Shown here in pieces: positions 10,414-20,685 of a stretch of 64,000 nt of DNA. Positions within the stretch are counted from its first letter, which is position 1. Each line of letters begins with the position of its first letter. The stretch is from Juglans regia. Taxonomy: Eukaryota > Streptophyta > Magnoliopsida > Fagales > Juglandaceae. The translations under genes were made by a program, and so were the position numbers. The DNA lies in NCBI RefSeq assembly GCF_001411555.2, contig NC_049911.1, positions 3,720,001 through 3,784,000 of the forward strand, read 5' to 3'. Below the pieces are notes generated by a model. The model searched no databases and was not told where the DNA came from. It worked only from the letters and a program-made list of their open reading frames with translations.

Positions 10414-10587
10414 ACTAAACAAACGGCATCGTTTAGTTTAATTTAGTTAGGTTTTTAAACCACCCGTTTGGTCGAATGGTTCCCCTATTTCCTCCTCTCT
10501 CTCTCTTTTCCGTCTCTCAACCCGTCTCTGCACTCAGTCCCTTCTCTCTGCGTCTCGACGCTGTGCCGTCGCTGTCGTCGACGCCAG

Positions 10588-11595
10588 GTAATATGATTTC
10601 TCTCGTTTTCTCTGCTTAGCACTCTGTAAATTACTCTCCATTCCGAAACCCTAGATTTACAAGCATATTTGTTTTTTAATTATAGTGTTTGAAACTGTAC
10701 TGGCCACAACGATATGCTCTGATGAAAAATATTTTGTGCTTTGGTTTCGTGATGAAATAAAAATGTTTGTGTCGTCTTTCGAACAATTTTTTTCGTGATT
10801 ATGCTCTGATTAAATAAAGACCCCCTTTTTTTTTACGAAACCCTAAATTGCTGAGTTGCTGATTTTTTTGGATAGCCCTTTGTTTCTTTCTTTTATGAAA
10901 TTGGGATGGTAGCTCGGACTTTAGAGTGACAGCCAAGACTGTGGAAGTAAGAGCTTGAGACTGAGAACCACCCACCTCGTGGCCCATATATAGCCATCTA
11001 TCAAATATTATCACTTCTGTCCTAAATGAGGCAGTAAACATTGAGAAATCGTTTTAGATGGGTGCCCTCCATAAATACGTGTAGGGTGTACAAAGAGTCT
11101 TTCATCTTGATCTAAACCGTCAAAGTTATAGATTTAGATCCTATCATATGTTTATCGCTTAAAGTGCTTGCAACGGTAGTAAGTTAATAATTTAATATTA
11201 ATTCTTGCTCATCTATCCACCCACCATTTGGTTTACTTGATGCGATGGTGTGATATATGGCATGAAGCTAATTAGACAAGTTTTCAGGTTAATCTGCAAT
11301 ATATGCCTGGGCTTGGGTCATTATTTGTAATGGGGACAGCTTTCATAATTTCCTTGTATCCATCATTAGTGCTTAGTGGTCATATTTTGGGTATCTTCCT
11401 GTGTACTTGGGCTATGCCTTTTTCTATTAATAAAATTTTACTTTTACTTATTAAGAAAAATCCACAATATATGCTGTGAAAGGATAAAACGGATAAAACC
11501 TGTGTACTTGGGTTGCGGCTCCTGCAATTAGTAATAAACATCTTCTTACTTGTAAAAAATGAAGACAACTGATAATTATTTATTATTTCTTACAG
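10588..11595 (+). other. 5'-leader intron of SPT16 copy 1
   Basis: Donor CCAG/GTAATATG at 10588 and acceptor TTTCTTACAG ending at 11595. The second copy has a donor with similar downstream DNA (GTAATTTAATTTCTCTG at 19095) and a similar acceptor ending at 20617, which supports both calls. The intron carries a LINE-tail insertion at 11307-11464. Confidence 0.7.
11307..11464 (+). mobile_element. LINE 3' tail inserted in the SPT16 copy 1 leader intron
   Basis: About 158 bp ending in TATTAATAAAATTTTACTTT plus an A-rich end, with GTGTACTTGGGCTATGCC, a word typical of plant L1 tails. The 10-bp direct repeat CAATATATGC lies on both sides (11297-11306 and 11465-11474). The second SPT16 copy has a single uninterrupted site at about 20537-20553, so it shows the empty target. 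Confidence 0.8.
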
Positions 11596-11665
11596 TTTAT
11601 GCTGATCAGAATGCTATACTGGCTTTCTCATCAAGAACTCAAGGTCCATATCTAAAAAGTTCTCA

Positions 11666-14600
11666 ATGGCTGAACATCGGAATGGCAATGCCAAAATTCC
11701 CATTGGCAAGGCATCGGGAGCCACAAATCCATACTCCATCAATCTGGAAAACTTCAGTAAGCGGTTAAAAATGTTGTATTCCCATTGGAATGAACATAAT
11801 AGTGATTTATGGGGTGCTTCAGATGCTCTGGCTGTAGCAACGCCTCCGACTTCTGAAGATCTACGGTACCTGAAATCCTCGGCTCTGAACATATGGTTGT
11901 TTGGTTATGAGTTCCCAGAAACAATCATGGTCTTCATGAAAAAGCAGATTCATTTCTTGTGTAGCCAGAAAAAGGCGTCTCTTCTTGATGTTGTGAAAAT
12001 GTCTGCCAAAGAGGCTGTTGGCGCTGAGGTAGTGGTACATGTTAAGCCCAAAAATGATGATGGAGCTGGACTAATGGATAGAATATTTCAAGCTGTCAAT
12101 GCTCAGTCGAACTCCAACGGTCATGATGCTCCTGTCATTGGACACATTGCAAGAGAGGCTCCTGAAGGAAAGCTTTTGGAAACATGGGCTGAAAAGTTGA
12201 AGAATGCAAATTTAGAGCTAAGTGATATAACTAATGGGTTCTCAAATTTGTTTGCTGTCAAAGACAATGTTGAGCTAACAAATGTAAAGAAAGCTGCATT
12301 CTTGACTTCATCAGTGATGAGGAGTTTTGTAGTTCCAAAGCTTGAAAAGATTATTGATGAGGAAAAGAAGGTTTCACATTCTTCATTAATGGATGACACA
12401 GAGAAGGCCATATTGGAACCAGCAAGAATTAAGGTCAAGTTGAAGGCAGAGAATGTTGATATTTGTTACCCTCCAATTTTTCAGAGCGGAGGAGATTTCG
12501 ATCTGAAACCGAGTGCTTCAAGCAATGATGAGAACCTTTACTATGATTCGAATAGTGTGATTATATGTGCAGTTGGATCTCGATATAACAGCTATTGCTC
12601 AAACATTGCTAGAACTTTTCTGATTGATGCCAATGGCTCACAGAGCAAGGCTTATGAGGTTCTTCTCAAGGCACAAGAAGCAGCAATTAGTGCTTTGAAA
12701 TCTGGAAGCAAGGCCAGTGCTGCATATCTTGCTGCTCTCTCAGTCGTTGAGAAGGATGCTCCCGAATTGGCTGCGAGCATGACTAAAACTGCAGGGACTG
12801 GAATTGGCCTCGAGTTTCGTGAGTCGGGTCTTAGTCTTAATGCTAAGAATGATCGAATACTAAAACCAGGCATGGTTTTTAACGTGTCACTTGGATTCCA
12901 TAACTTGCAGGCTGAGACCAAGAACCCAAAAACACAGAAATTCTCGGTGTTGCTAGCTGATACAGTTATTGTTGGTGAAGAGGTCCCTGAGATTGTTACT
13001 ATATCAAGTTCCAAAGCTGTGAAGGATGTAGCGTATTCTTTCAATGAGGATGATGAGGAAGAAGATGAGGGGCCAAAAATCAAAACAGAGGCTAAAGGTA
13101 GTACGGCAACACTGGCAAAAGCGACACTTAGGTCAGACAACCAGGAGATGTCAAAGGAGGAGCTTCGGAGGCAGCACCAGGCGGAACTTGCCCTCCAAAA
13201 AAATGAAGAAACTGCCAGGAGGCTTGCTGGCGGAGGTTCTGTGGCATCCGATAATCGTGGAGCTGGGAGGACAATAGGTGATTTGATAGCTTATAAGAAT
13301 GTCAATGATTTGCCCCCTTCGAGAGATTTGATGATTCAAATTGATCAGAAGAATGAAGCCATCTTATTGCCAATTTACGGAAGCATGGTTCCTTTTCATG
13401 TAGCGACCTTGAAGAGTGTGTCCAGCCAGCAGGATAGTAACAGAAATTGCTACATCCGTATAATCTTCAATGTACCTGGCACCCCTTTTAGTCCACATGA
13501 CGCAAACTCTGTGAAGTTTCAAGGGTCAATCTATCTGAAGGAAGTTTCATTCCGCTCCAAGGACCCAAGGCATATCAGTGAAGCAGTACAGCTGATCAAA
13601 ACCCTTCGCAGACAGGTTGCCTCCAGGGAGTCTGAAAGAGCTGAAAGGGCCACCTTAGTGACACAAGAAAAGCTGCAGGTTGCAGGAGCTAAATTCAAGC
13701 CAATAAGATTGTCTGATCTGTGGATCCGTCCTCCATTTGGTGGTCGTGGAAGAAAGCTGACTGGCTCACTAGAAGCCCACACGAATGGATTCCGGTATTC
13801 TACTTCAAGGCCTGATGAACGTGTGGACGTTATGTACAGAAACATCAAACATGCATTTTTCCAGCCGGCAGAGAAAGAGATGATAACTGTGCTACACTTT
13901 CATCTGCACAATCACATTATGGTGGGAAACAAGAAGACGAAGGATGTGCAATTTTACGTTGAGGTGATGGATGTAGTCCAGACGCTTGGTGGTAGTAGGC
14001 GATCTGCCTATGACCCAGATGAGATCGAGGAGGAGCAGCGTGAGAGGGATCGAAAAAATAAAATCAACATGGACTTCCAGAATTTTGTGAACCGAGTACA
14101 TGATTTGTGGGGTCAACCACAATTCAAAGCACTTGACCTTGAGTTTGATCAGCCCTTGAGAGAGCTTGGCTTCCATGGAGTACCTCACAAGGCCTCTACT
14201 TACATTGTCCCTACTTCGAGCTGCCTTGTTGAGCTGATTGAGAATCCATTTGTGGTAATAACTCTTAATGAGATTGAGATTGTTAACCTGGAGAGGGTTG
14301 GTCTTGGGCAGAAGAATTTTGATATGACTATTGTGTTCAAAGACTTTAAGCGGGATGTTTTTCGTATCGATTCTATCCCTTCGAGCTCGCTAGATGGCAT
14401 CAAGGAGTGGCTAGACACGACTGACCTGAAATATTATGAAAGCAGATTGAATCTCAACTGGCGTCCTATATTGAAAACTATCACTGATGATCCGGAAAAA
14501 TTCATCGAGGATGGTGGATGGGAATTTTTAAATATGGATATCAGTGATTCAGATTCTGAGAATTCGGAGTCAGACCAAGGATATGAACCTTCGGATGTAC

Positions 14601-14881
14601 AGTCTGACTCGGTATCGGATGAGGAGGATGATAGCATCGAGTCATTGGTTGAATCCGAGGATGATGAGGAAGAAATCTCTGAAGAAGACTCCGAGGAGGA
14701 GAAAGGAAAGACATGGGAGGAGTTGGAGAGGGAAGCAACCTATGCAGACAGGGAAAAAGGGGATGACTCGGACAGTGAGGAGGAGAGGTCAAGAAGGAAG
14801 ATGAAAGCTTTTGGAAAGGCTCGGGCTCCCGAGAAGAGGAATCATGGTGGCAGCCTTCCCAAGAGAGCAAAATTAAGGTGA
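11666..14881 (+). CDS. SPT16: FACT complex subunit SPT16, copy 1
   Basis: A 1071-residue intronless CDS matching plant SPT16 in full length. Order of parts: N-terminal aminopeptidase-like (M24 fold, non-catalytic) region to about residue 450; a charged linker with a coiled stretch (EMSKEELRRQHQAELALQKN) around 495-525; the dimerisation and middle regions (about 550-930), including a PH-like Rtt106-type histone-binding part; then a strongly acidic tail rich in D, E and S (about 950-1035) and a basic end (KRNHGGSLPKRAKLR). With SSRP1 it forms FACT, which moves H2A-H2B in front of RNA polymerase II in the nucleus. The start is the first ATG after the leader intron, at a place conserved in copy 2. 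Copy 2 lies about 5.8 kb downstream in the same orientation. No lesion is seen. Confidence 0.97.
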   Translation: MAEHRNGNAKIPIGKASGATNPYSINLENFSKRLKMLYSHWNEHNSDLWGASDALAVATPPTSEDLRYLKSSALNIWLFGYEFPETIMVFMKKQIHFLCSQKKASLLDVVKMSAKEAVGAEVVVHVKPKNDDGAGLMDRIFQAVNAQSNSNGHDAPVIGHIAREAPEGKLLETWAEKLKNANLELSDITNGFSNLFAVKDNVELTNVKKAAFLTSSVMRSFVVPKLEKIIDEEKKVSHSSLMDDTEKAILEPARIKVKLKAENVDICYPPIFQSGGDFDLKPSASSNDENLYYDSNSVIICAVGSRYNSYCSNIARTFLIDANGSQSKAYEVLLKAQEAAISALKSGSKASAAYLAALSVVEKDAPELAASMTKTAGTGIGLEFRESGLSLNAKNDRILKPGMVFNVSLGFHNLQAETKNPKTQKFSVLLADTVIVGEEVPEIVTISSSKAVKDVAYSFNEDDEEEDEGPKIKTEAKGSTATLAKATLRSDNQEMSKEELRRQHQAELALQKNEETARRLAGGGSVASDNRGAGRTIGDLIAYKNVNDLPPSRDLMIQIDQKNEAILLPIYGSMVPFHVATLKSVSSQQDSNRNCYIRIIFNVPGTPFSPHDANSVKFQGSIYLKEVSFRSKDPRHISEAVQLIKTLRRQVASRESERAERATLVTQEKLQVAGAKFKPIRLSDLWIRPPFGGRGRKLTGSLEAHTNGFRYSTSRPDERVDVMYRNIKHAFFQPAEKEMITVLHFHLHNHIMVGNKKTKDVQFYVEVMDVVQTLGGSRRSAYDPDEIEEEQRERDRKNKINMDFQNFVNRVHDLWGQPQFKALDLEFDQPLRELGFHGVPHKASTYIVPTSSCLVELIENPFVVITLNEIEIVNLERVGLGQKNFDMTIVFKDFKRDVFRIDSIPSSSLDGIKEWLDTTDLKYYESRLNLNWRPILKTITDDPEKFIEDGGWEFLNMDISDSDSENSESDQGYEPSDVQSDSVSDEEDDSIESLVESEDDEEEISEEDSEEEKGKTWEELEREATYADREKGDDSDSEEERSRRKMKAFGKARAPEKRNHGGSLPKRAKLR

Positions 14882-15130
14882 ATGCAAGGGCTATGATGGG
14901 AGCCTTTTTTAATGTAACCCAGGTGGAATGGAGAGAGGATATCTCTCATTTGTAAGCTATACAATTGCATCAGCATCATTAGTAGATGAAGTAGGACAAC
15001 TCTGTAGGAGTCACTTTTGTTTCCAACTTGTTTTAAGGAGTCTCTAGTTTTCCTTTGTGCCCTTTACGAATCCATATTGTCCTTTCTACTTCTGAGACTA
15101 ATAGAATTTGTGGCTCCATAAATTATTTGA
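14882..15130 (+). other. SPT16 copy 1 3' UTR and flank
   Basis: Similar DNA follows copy 2 (23902-24150), including the shared words AGCTATACA, AGTAGATGAAG and GTCCTTTCTACTTCTG. This suggests transcribed 3' UTR kept after duplication. Confidence 0.55.
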
Positions 15131-16198
15131 ATGCTGGTTCAGTTGCGTGGAATATGCTGGATTGGGTTACTGAAATTTCTGGCAGATAGAAGCTCCCTTC
15201 TCAACTTATTCCTATGACCATACCGTTTCATACAACGTAGCAATGCACACCAACGACGTCGTACTGTTTATTTGGCATCCTTCCACATGGGCCTTAACAG
15301 GAAATCATGATTTCCTGGGATGATAAAAATATCATTATTTTACTAAAATGTCTCCATTTTAAAATATACTTGTTTCAATTACAGGACTGGTTGTGCAAAG
15401 AGTTTGTGTCTATCATTAGTCATTACTCCGCACTTTGTTTATGGGTATCAATTGTAGCAAGCATTGTGGCCGAGAACTTGATGCTAATTAGGTACATGAT
15501 TCTTTCTCGTGTGTTTTTCGTTCTTTGGTCGACTCTTGCTCATGTAGTGATGGAACAGACTCTTAGCTTTAATCCCGATCGAGAGTTTAAATTTTGCTCC
15601 CAGTAAAACTATTTTCTCAGGTAGCAGAGCACAATTTGAGCAGCAAATACAACTTTTTAGTTTGTTATACTGCTAGCCAAATTTTGCTGCTCTTCTTTAA
15701 TGCTCCCCATTCAAAGAAATAGAGGCACCTTTCAGCGTAGTTTAGCAGATTTCCTGCAAAAGCCATAGGCTTCTCTCTCCAAGGTCCAAACACCTACCAT
15801 AAACAGAACAAGAAAGAGGATTTGCTTCGGAAAAATCGTCTATTGGAAGAAATTGAATGATTGCTATCTGATTTCTATATAATATCATGTAAGACTGCTA
15901 CTCGTACTGATAATCATTATCGATAGCAGGACTGATAAGAACATTTATGTTTTTTTTTTTTTTTTTTTTATTATCTTTTCAAAGATGTCAACTGGCAATG
16001 CAATCTAACTAAAAAATAGGAGAAATTACATGATCAACAATAATTTTTCAAGTTCACGGCCAGCTTGCTTTGATAATATTGACAGTACCTGACGTATATA
16101 TAACTCATTTCAGTCTCACAAAGTACTGCACGTATTTTCTATCTATATATGTCATGATCAAATGAATATTTTATCTTACAAGCTAAGCTACGTAGTAC

Positions 16199-16238
<40 letters not shown>

Positions 16239-16743
16239 GCATGGCTGAATCCGTTGTATTTATATGCAGCATATATATATATATATGCATGCATGGCCGA
16301 ATGGTGATCTTTATATATGGTACTCCTTAATTTGCGAGCTTTCAAAGCAACATATATGCATGCACAAGCTAGCACGTACGCATACGTACTCATGTTTTGC
16401 ATGTCTTTAATTACGTAAGTGTGATTACAGAAGCAGCGTGATCTGTGGCGCGCGGCGCACATCTTTAATTTATGTCTAGATTATATATGCCTTAATAGTA
16501 CTCTTCCCATAATTGTTTTTCTTGTAATGATATATCTGAACTCATTCATGACTCATCTCTTATGATAAACAATCGTACGTGATTCCATTCATAAATTAAT
16601 CTGTTTCCAATCCCTGTAACGACATAATACTTTGAATTACGAAGGAGTACTACTCATATACATGTTAATTAAGTTTCACACAAGTTCATGTTTATCATGT
16701 GAAACCAAGCTTAGAAAGTTAGAAGAGCTTCAATTAATCTAAC
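15131..16743. other. Intergenic DNA after SPT16 copy 1, end of the duplicated unit
   Basis: No gene supported. A 99-codon frame at 15307-15606 has no recognisable domain. Bases about 15580-15780 match about 24945-25160 after copy 2 (GAGTTTAAAT, CTATTTTC-CAG, CCTGCAAAAGCCAT words), so the duplicated unit reaches at least to here. (TA)n tracts lie at about 16202-16235 and 16270-16290. Confidence 0.5.
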
Positions 16744-17414
16744 TGTAAGGGAATTTTCCCCTCACTCATAAGCCCACTAGGCACTCGGCCGAGAGTAATA
16801 GATTTCGCCCCAATGTCTGGCCCCAAGACCCAAACTTGCCCACGAAGCAAGTTGCCTGCAAGGAAAAGTAAACAATGTTGGTTTATGGACGGATAAACCT
16901 GACACTGATTGGTCGAACCCCACTCATGGGGATTTGTACAGAGCAGAACATGAAAGATGGAGAACTTTTGATTTTCTGATATGGGAATACCGATGGACCA
17001 CCGAAGACACCAGCAGAATAAGCAATCAGGATGCCACGCTGCATTAATGACACCACTACGTACCTGAGCAACATGCCACATTAATAATGCCGTCGCAGAG
17101 GCATGCCGCATTAAAGGATCCTGACAAAGGGAACAGTAGTGAGGAAGTAGGTCCCACGGGGGGAGGCACGATCTACCCCTAGACTCCCGGTATAAATAAC
17201 AATTTTTAGGTACAAAAAAGCTCTCATTTCTCTAGTCTCTAGACTCTCTCATTATTTACAAACTTCCAAAACACTTTACTAATTTTGGCATCGGAGACTC
17301 TTGGCCCCAATGCCACTCTCTTCTAGCTGCTTTCTATTTCGTTTTTACAAGTCCAGTTCTAAGATCTGAGTTGCTAGAATCTAGCCTAAAGACGTACGAA
17401 ATACGATATTAACA
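16744..17414 (+). mobile_element. LTR-like block, probable solo LTR
   Basis: Starts TGTAAGGGAATTTTCCCCTC and could end AATACGATATTAACA. It is GC-richer than its surroundings, has a TATA-like GGTATAAATAAC at 17189-17200 followed by CTCTCATTTCTCTAG-type leader DNA, and the phrase TTTGGCATCGGAGACTCTTGG that is common in plant LTRs. The flanks CTAAC and ATATC do not form a target duplication, and no partner LTR or internal region is seen. Exact ends are uncertain. Confidence 0.5.
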
Positions 17415-17950
17415 ATATCTTTAATTAATTATTTTGAAATATAACTCAAATATGAATTGGTGCTTTCGTAGATATATTGTAATAACCACAAAATAAGATT
17501 AGTAACATTATATGACTTCAAAGCTCTTCAATGCGACGCATGAAGTTGAAGGGAGCGTCAAGGACGTGAGTTAATTGAGAGATTGGGATATCCCGTATTC
17601 ATAATTTATAAATCTCTCACATTGTCTGGAAGGATGAGTTTCATGAGCAAAATTATATAAGTTTAGAAAAAAGATTTCAGTACTAGGCTTATCGTTTGTT
17701 TATTTGTCAGACAAGAACGAACGAGAGATCGTACCATGATATATATAATATGAAGGTTGTCAAAATTAACCTCGTGTGCCTAAATTAATTGACCTGCTAA
17801 TTGTTTTCCTATGTTGCTTGTGATTATGTCTTTGTCCTAATAGTAATAGGATTGACTTTGACAAGGACATCAAATATGTGGGTTGAAAGACTATAATACT
17901 ACAACTTCATGACAAATCTCACCTGGCGAGGCTTGGGAGGATTCATATAG
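17415..17950. other. Intergenic DNA
   Basis: No gene or clear element seen. Confidence 0.35.
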
Positions 17951-17951
17951 A

Positions 17952-18120
17952 AATGATATTTACGATCGTGGAATGCGTAAGTTTTGTGTAATCTTTTTGA
18001 AAATAAATAGATAAATTCGAGACTTATTTAAAAAAATTAATTTTTAATAATAGACTTTATTTCTTGTCAAAAAGATTGCTCGATATTTTGAGCATTCTAC
18101 GATTGTATCTAATATTATTT
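17952..18120 (+). mobile_element. MITE family B, copy 1
   Basis: About 165 bp with ends GAAATGATATTTACGATCG and ACGATTGTATCTAATATTA, which are near reverse complements, and a middle TTAATTTTTAATAATAGACTT shared with the copy at 36880. Non-coding. Confidence 0.6.
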
Positions 18121-18901
18121 TAAGTAGAGTCCCATCTATGTTTAATTTTTAAGATTAGCTCAAAAAATAATCCTCCCAACTTAAAACACTACGGTTTGCT
18201 TGAGGAAAAAAAAAAAAAGACTACGGTTTGAAAAAAAAAAGAAAAAACAATCTATTTAGTTGAATAAAAAGGTTTTGCTTTGTTTAATTAATGTATGATT
18301 TGATGAAAAACTAATCATTAGATTATGGAAAATTCTAGTATACCGTCCAAGTTTGTCCCTTCATTTTGATCTTTTATGTATTTAATTTTTTTTTACTTAA
18401 CGTGAATTTTAGTGTATTGATATATTTTTTATTTTTTAAAAATATGTAAAAAATAAAAGAAGTTAAAAATAAAATCAAACAACTTTGTATTAGTGGGCTC
18501 GTCGAGTGATTAAAGGCTTAAAGCTGAGCAACACGCTAGCGCGATTCTTAGATTATTACAAAGAAGAATGTGATAGCATTTTACAATGAGGTATATAACG
18601 GGAGCTTTGGCTCTCATCATCTCCACATATTGCAAATAATAATTTTTATTTTTATGTTTTTTAGTTTTATTTTTTTAAATTAATTAAATTCTCCTCCTCA
18701 TTATTTATATAGTATATATTTGATTAGATAAAAAAAAATGATGTTGATGTATATGAATGATGAATAAAGTTTTTAACATAATTAACTCTTATTTTTTTAA
18801 ATAATGAATTTTAAAATTATAAGATAATTAAATATATAATAAATTCAAGGAGTGTATGGGAGAACTAGAATATAATTATTTTTTTCAGAAAAAAATAATT
18901 G
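18121..18901. other. Intergenic DNA upstream of SPT16 copy 2
   Basis: AT-rich with long A and T runs. No gene seen. Confidence 0.35.
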
Positions 18902-18909
18902 TATAAATA
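18902..18909 (+). promoter_or_regulatory. Probable TATA box of SPT16 copy 2
   Basis: TATAAATA, about 190 bp before the inferred leader-exon donor at 19095, nearly the same spacing as in copy 1 (182 bp). Confidence 0.5.
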
Positions 18910-19094
18910 CTGTAGGATATGATAGGAGGAGAGCAGTACTATTCTTGACAGGGAGTAGTAATAATTTGTGTGTATGGCTTAATCGGGATTTCTCCTTGTA
19001 TCGATTCATTTCCTTTCCCCAATCCCTCGTTCGGTTTCTTCTTCTCAATCCGCCGCTCCTCTCTCAGAGCTCTATTGTCTGCGTGTACGTTCCG

Positions 19095-20617
19095 GTAATT
19101 TAATTTCTCTGTTTTTCTCGTTCTGTATCTTTGTCGATTTATCGCACTCTCAATATTCCGGCAGCAAACCCTCATTTTTTCCGGATTCCTCACATTCTCT
19201 TTCTTGTCTCGTTTGGAAGCAGCCTGAAGGAGAATTTGTGTTTTCTTTTGGGATGTTTGAAGCCTCCATCGGACCATCGGAAGTCTGAACTTGGAAACCT
19301 TGCACACTGCAGGTAAGCCTCCATTGCCAACCCTAAATTGATTGCAAGCATTAAAAAAAAACCCATGAGCTTAAAATCCTAACTATTTGAAATTTGAGTG
19401 ATAGTGTTTGGAAATCTAGTGGTCCAACCGATGAGCTCTGATTAAGAATTTTTTTCTTTGGTTGGGAGAATTTTTTTAAATGAACATGTTTGCATTTTTT
19501 TTTTTTTTTGAACATTTTTTGTGATAATCCTCTGATTAAATGAAAACCCTTGATTTTTTTTTTTGCTCTGATTTTTTTTTATGTATATTTATGAATAAAT
19601 TACATTCAAATATTTAGATTCTCTGATTCAATTTTATGTGATTATTCTGCACTGAATGTTTAAAGTTGTTGCCTTTTGAGAGAACCGGGTGGCCCTTGAA
19701 AGTGTGATGGCACTTGTGTTCCGTTGCGGGCATATAGAAAATTCCAATTCCTTTCTTGCGTGTTTATATTCTCTGCATGTCGATAAATCTAAGAAAAGTC
19801 TTGAGCACATATCTTTTCTCATTTGGTACTTATACATTATGTGTGTGTGTGTGTTCTTGGTCAAGTTTTTTTGTTTTTTGGACAACACACAAAGCTCCCT
19901 CAAACTAATCACCCCAAGTTATCAATTTTGGAAATCCCCCCTAACTACCAAAAACTATAATAAAAAAGTCAAAATACCCCGATTAATTTCAACAAAATAA
20001 TTTTTAAATAAATAGTTTTTTATAATATTTAATTCCTCAATTTAATTTGATTTTTTTTATATATATATCAAGGGTATGAATATAATTTTTTTTATGTCGG
20101 GAGTAGATTTTTTTGGTAGTTTGTGGAGAGGGAGGTGACTGCCATAATTGATAGCTTGAGGGATGGTTGCAAATTAGGCGGTAGTCTGTGGGGGTATGTG
20201 TGTTGTCCCTTGTTTTTATCTAAAGTAACTTTTAGAAAAAGATGATTAATTAATTATATGTGTGTGAGTTGCTTATCCTTTGGGAATTAGAATAAGACGG
20301 AGACATGATATCCGAAGTATGGGTTTATGTTCTTAATTTCTCTTGTATAAAGGAGTAAATGTGATATAATTTATGTCTGCTCCTTAACTATAATTTCCGC
20401 ATAGGTCCTATAATTTAAGGCCTAGTTACTCAAGAACAGTTACTTAAATATTAACTCTTGCTGATCTTGTTATGTGCCACTTGGTTTCTTTAATAAGATA
20501 TATGGCATGAAGCTAATAAGTTCACAGGTTAACATTGCAATATATGGAGAGAACGAAGAAAATGATAATTATTAATTATTTCTACTTATGAAAGTTATTA
20601 TATATTATTTCTAACAG
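19095..20617 (+). other. 5'-leader intron of SPT16 copy 2
   Basis: Donor TCCG/GTAATT and acceptor TTTCTAACAG. A second usable donor, CTGCAG/GTAAGCC at 19313, would give a longer leader exon. The intron is about 0.5 kb longer than in copy 1 and lacks the LINE tail. Two of its blocks recur at the left end of the window. Confidence 0.6.
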
Positions 20618-20685
20618 TTATGTTGATCAGAATGACCTACGGGCTGTCGTGTAAGAATTAGAGATCTATATCTAAGATTTTCTCA

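Noticed and set aside
12652..13140. 162-codon ORF antisense to SPT16 copy 1, and similar minus-strand frames in both copies
   Set aside because: Mirror frames of the SPT16 CDS; conserved between copies only because the coding strand is.
15307..15606. 99-codon plus-strand ORF after SPT16 copy 1
   Set aside because: No domain, no counterpart after copy 2, and located in noncoding flank.
16139..16462. 107-codon minus ORF with YIYIYI repeats
   Set aside because: Translated (TA)n microsatellite.
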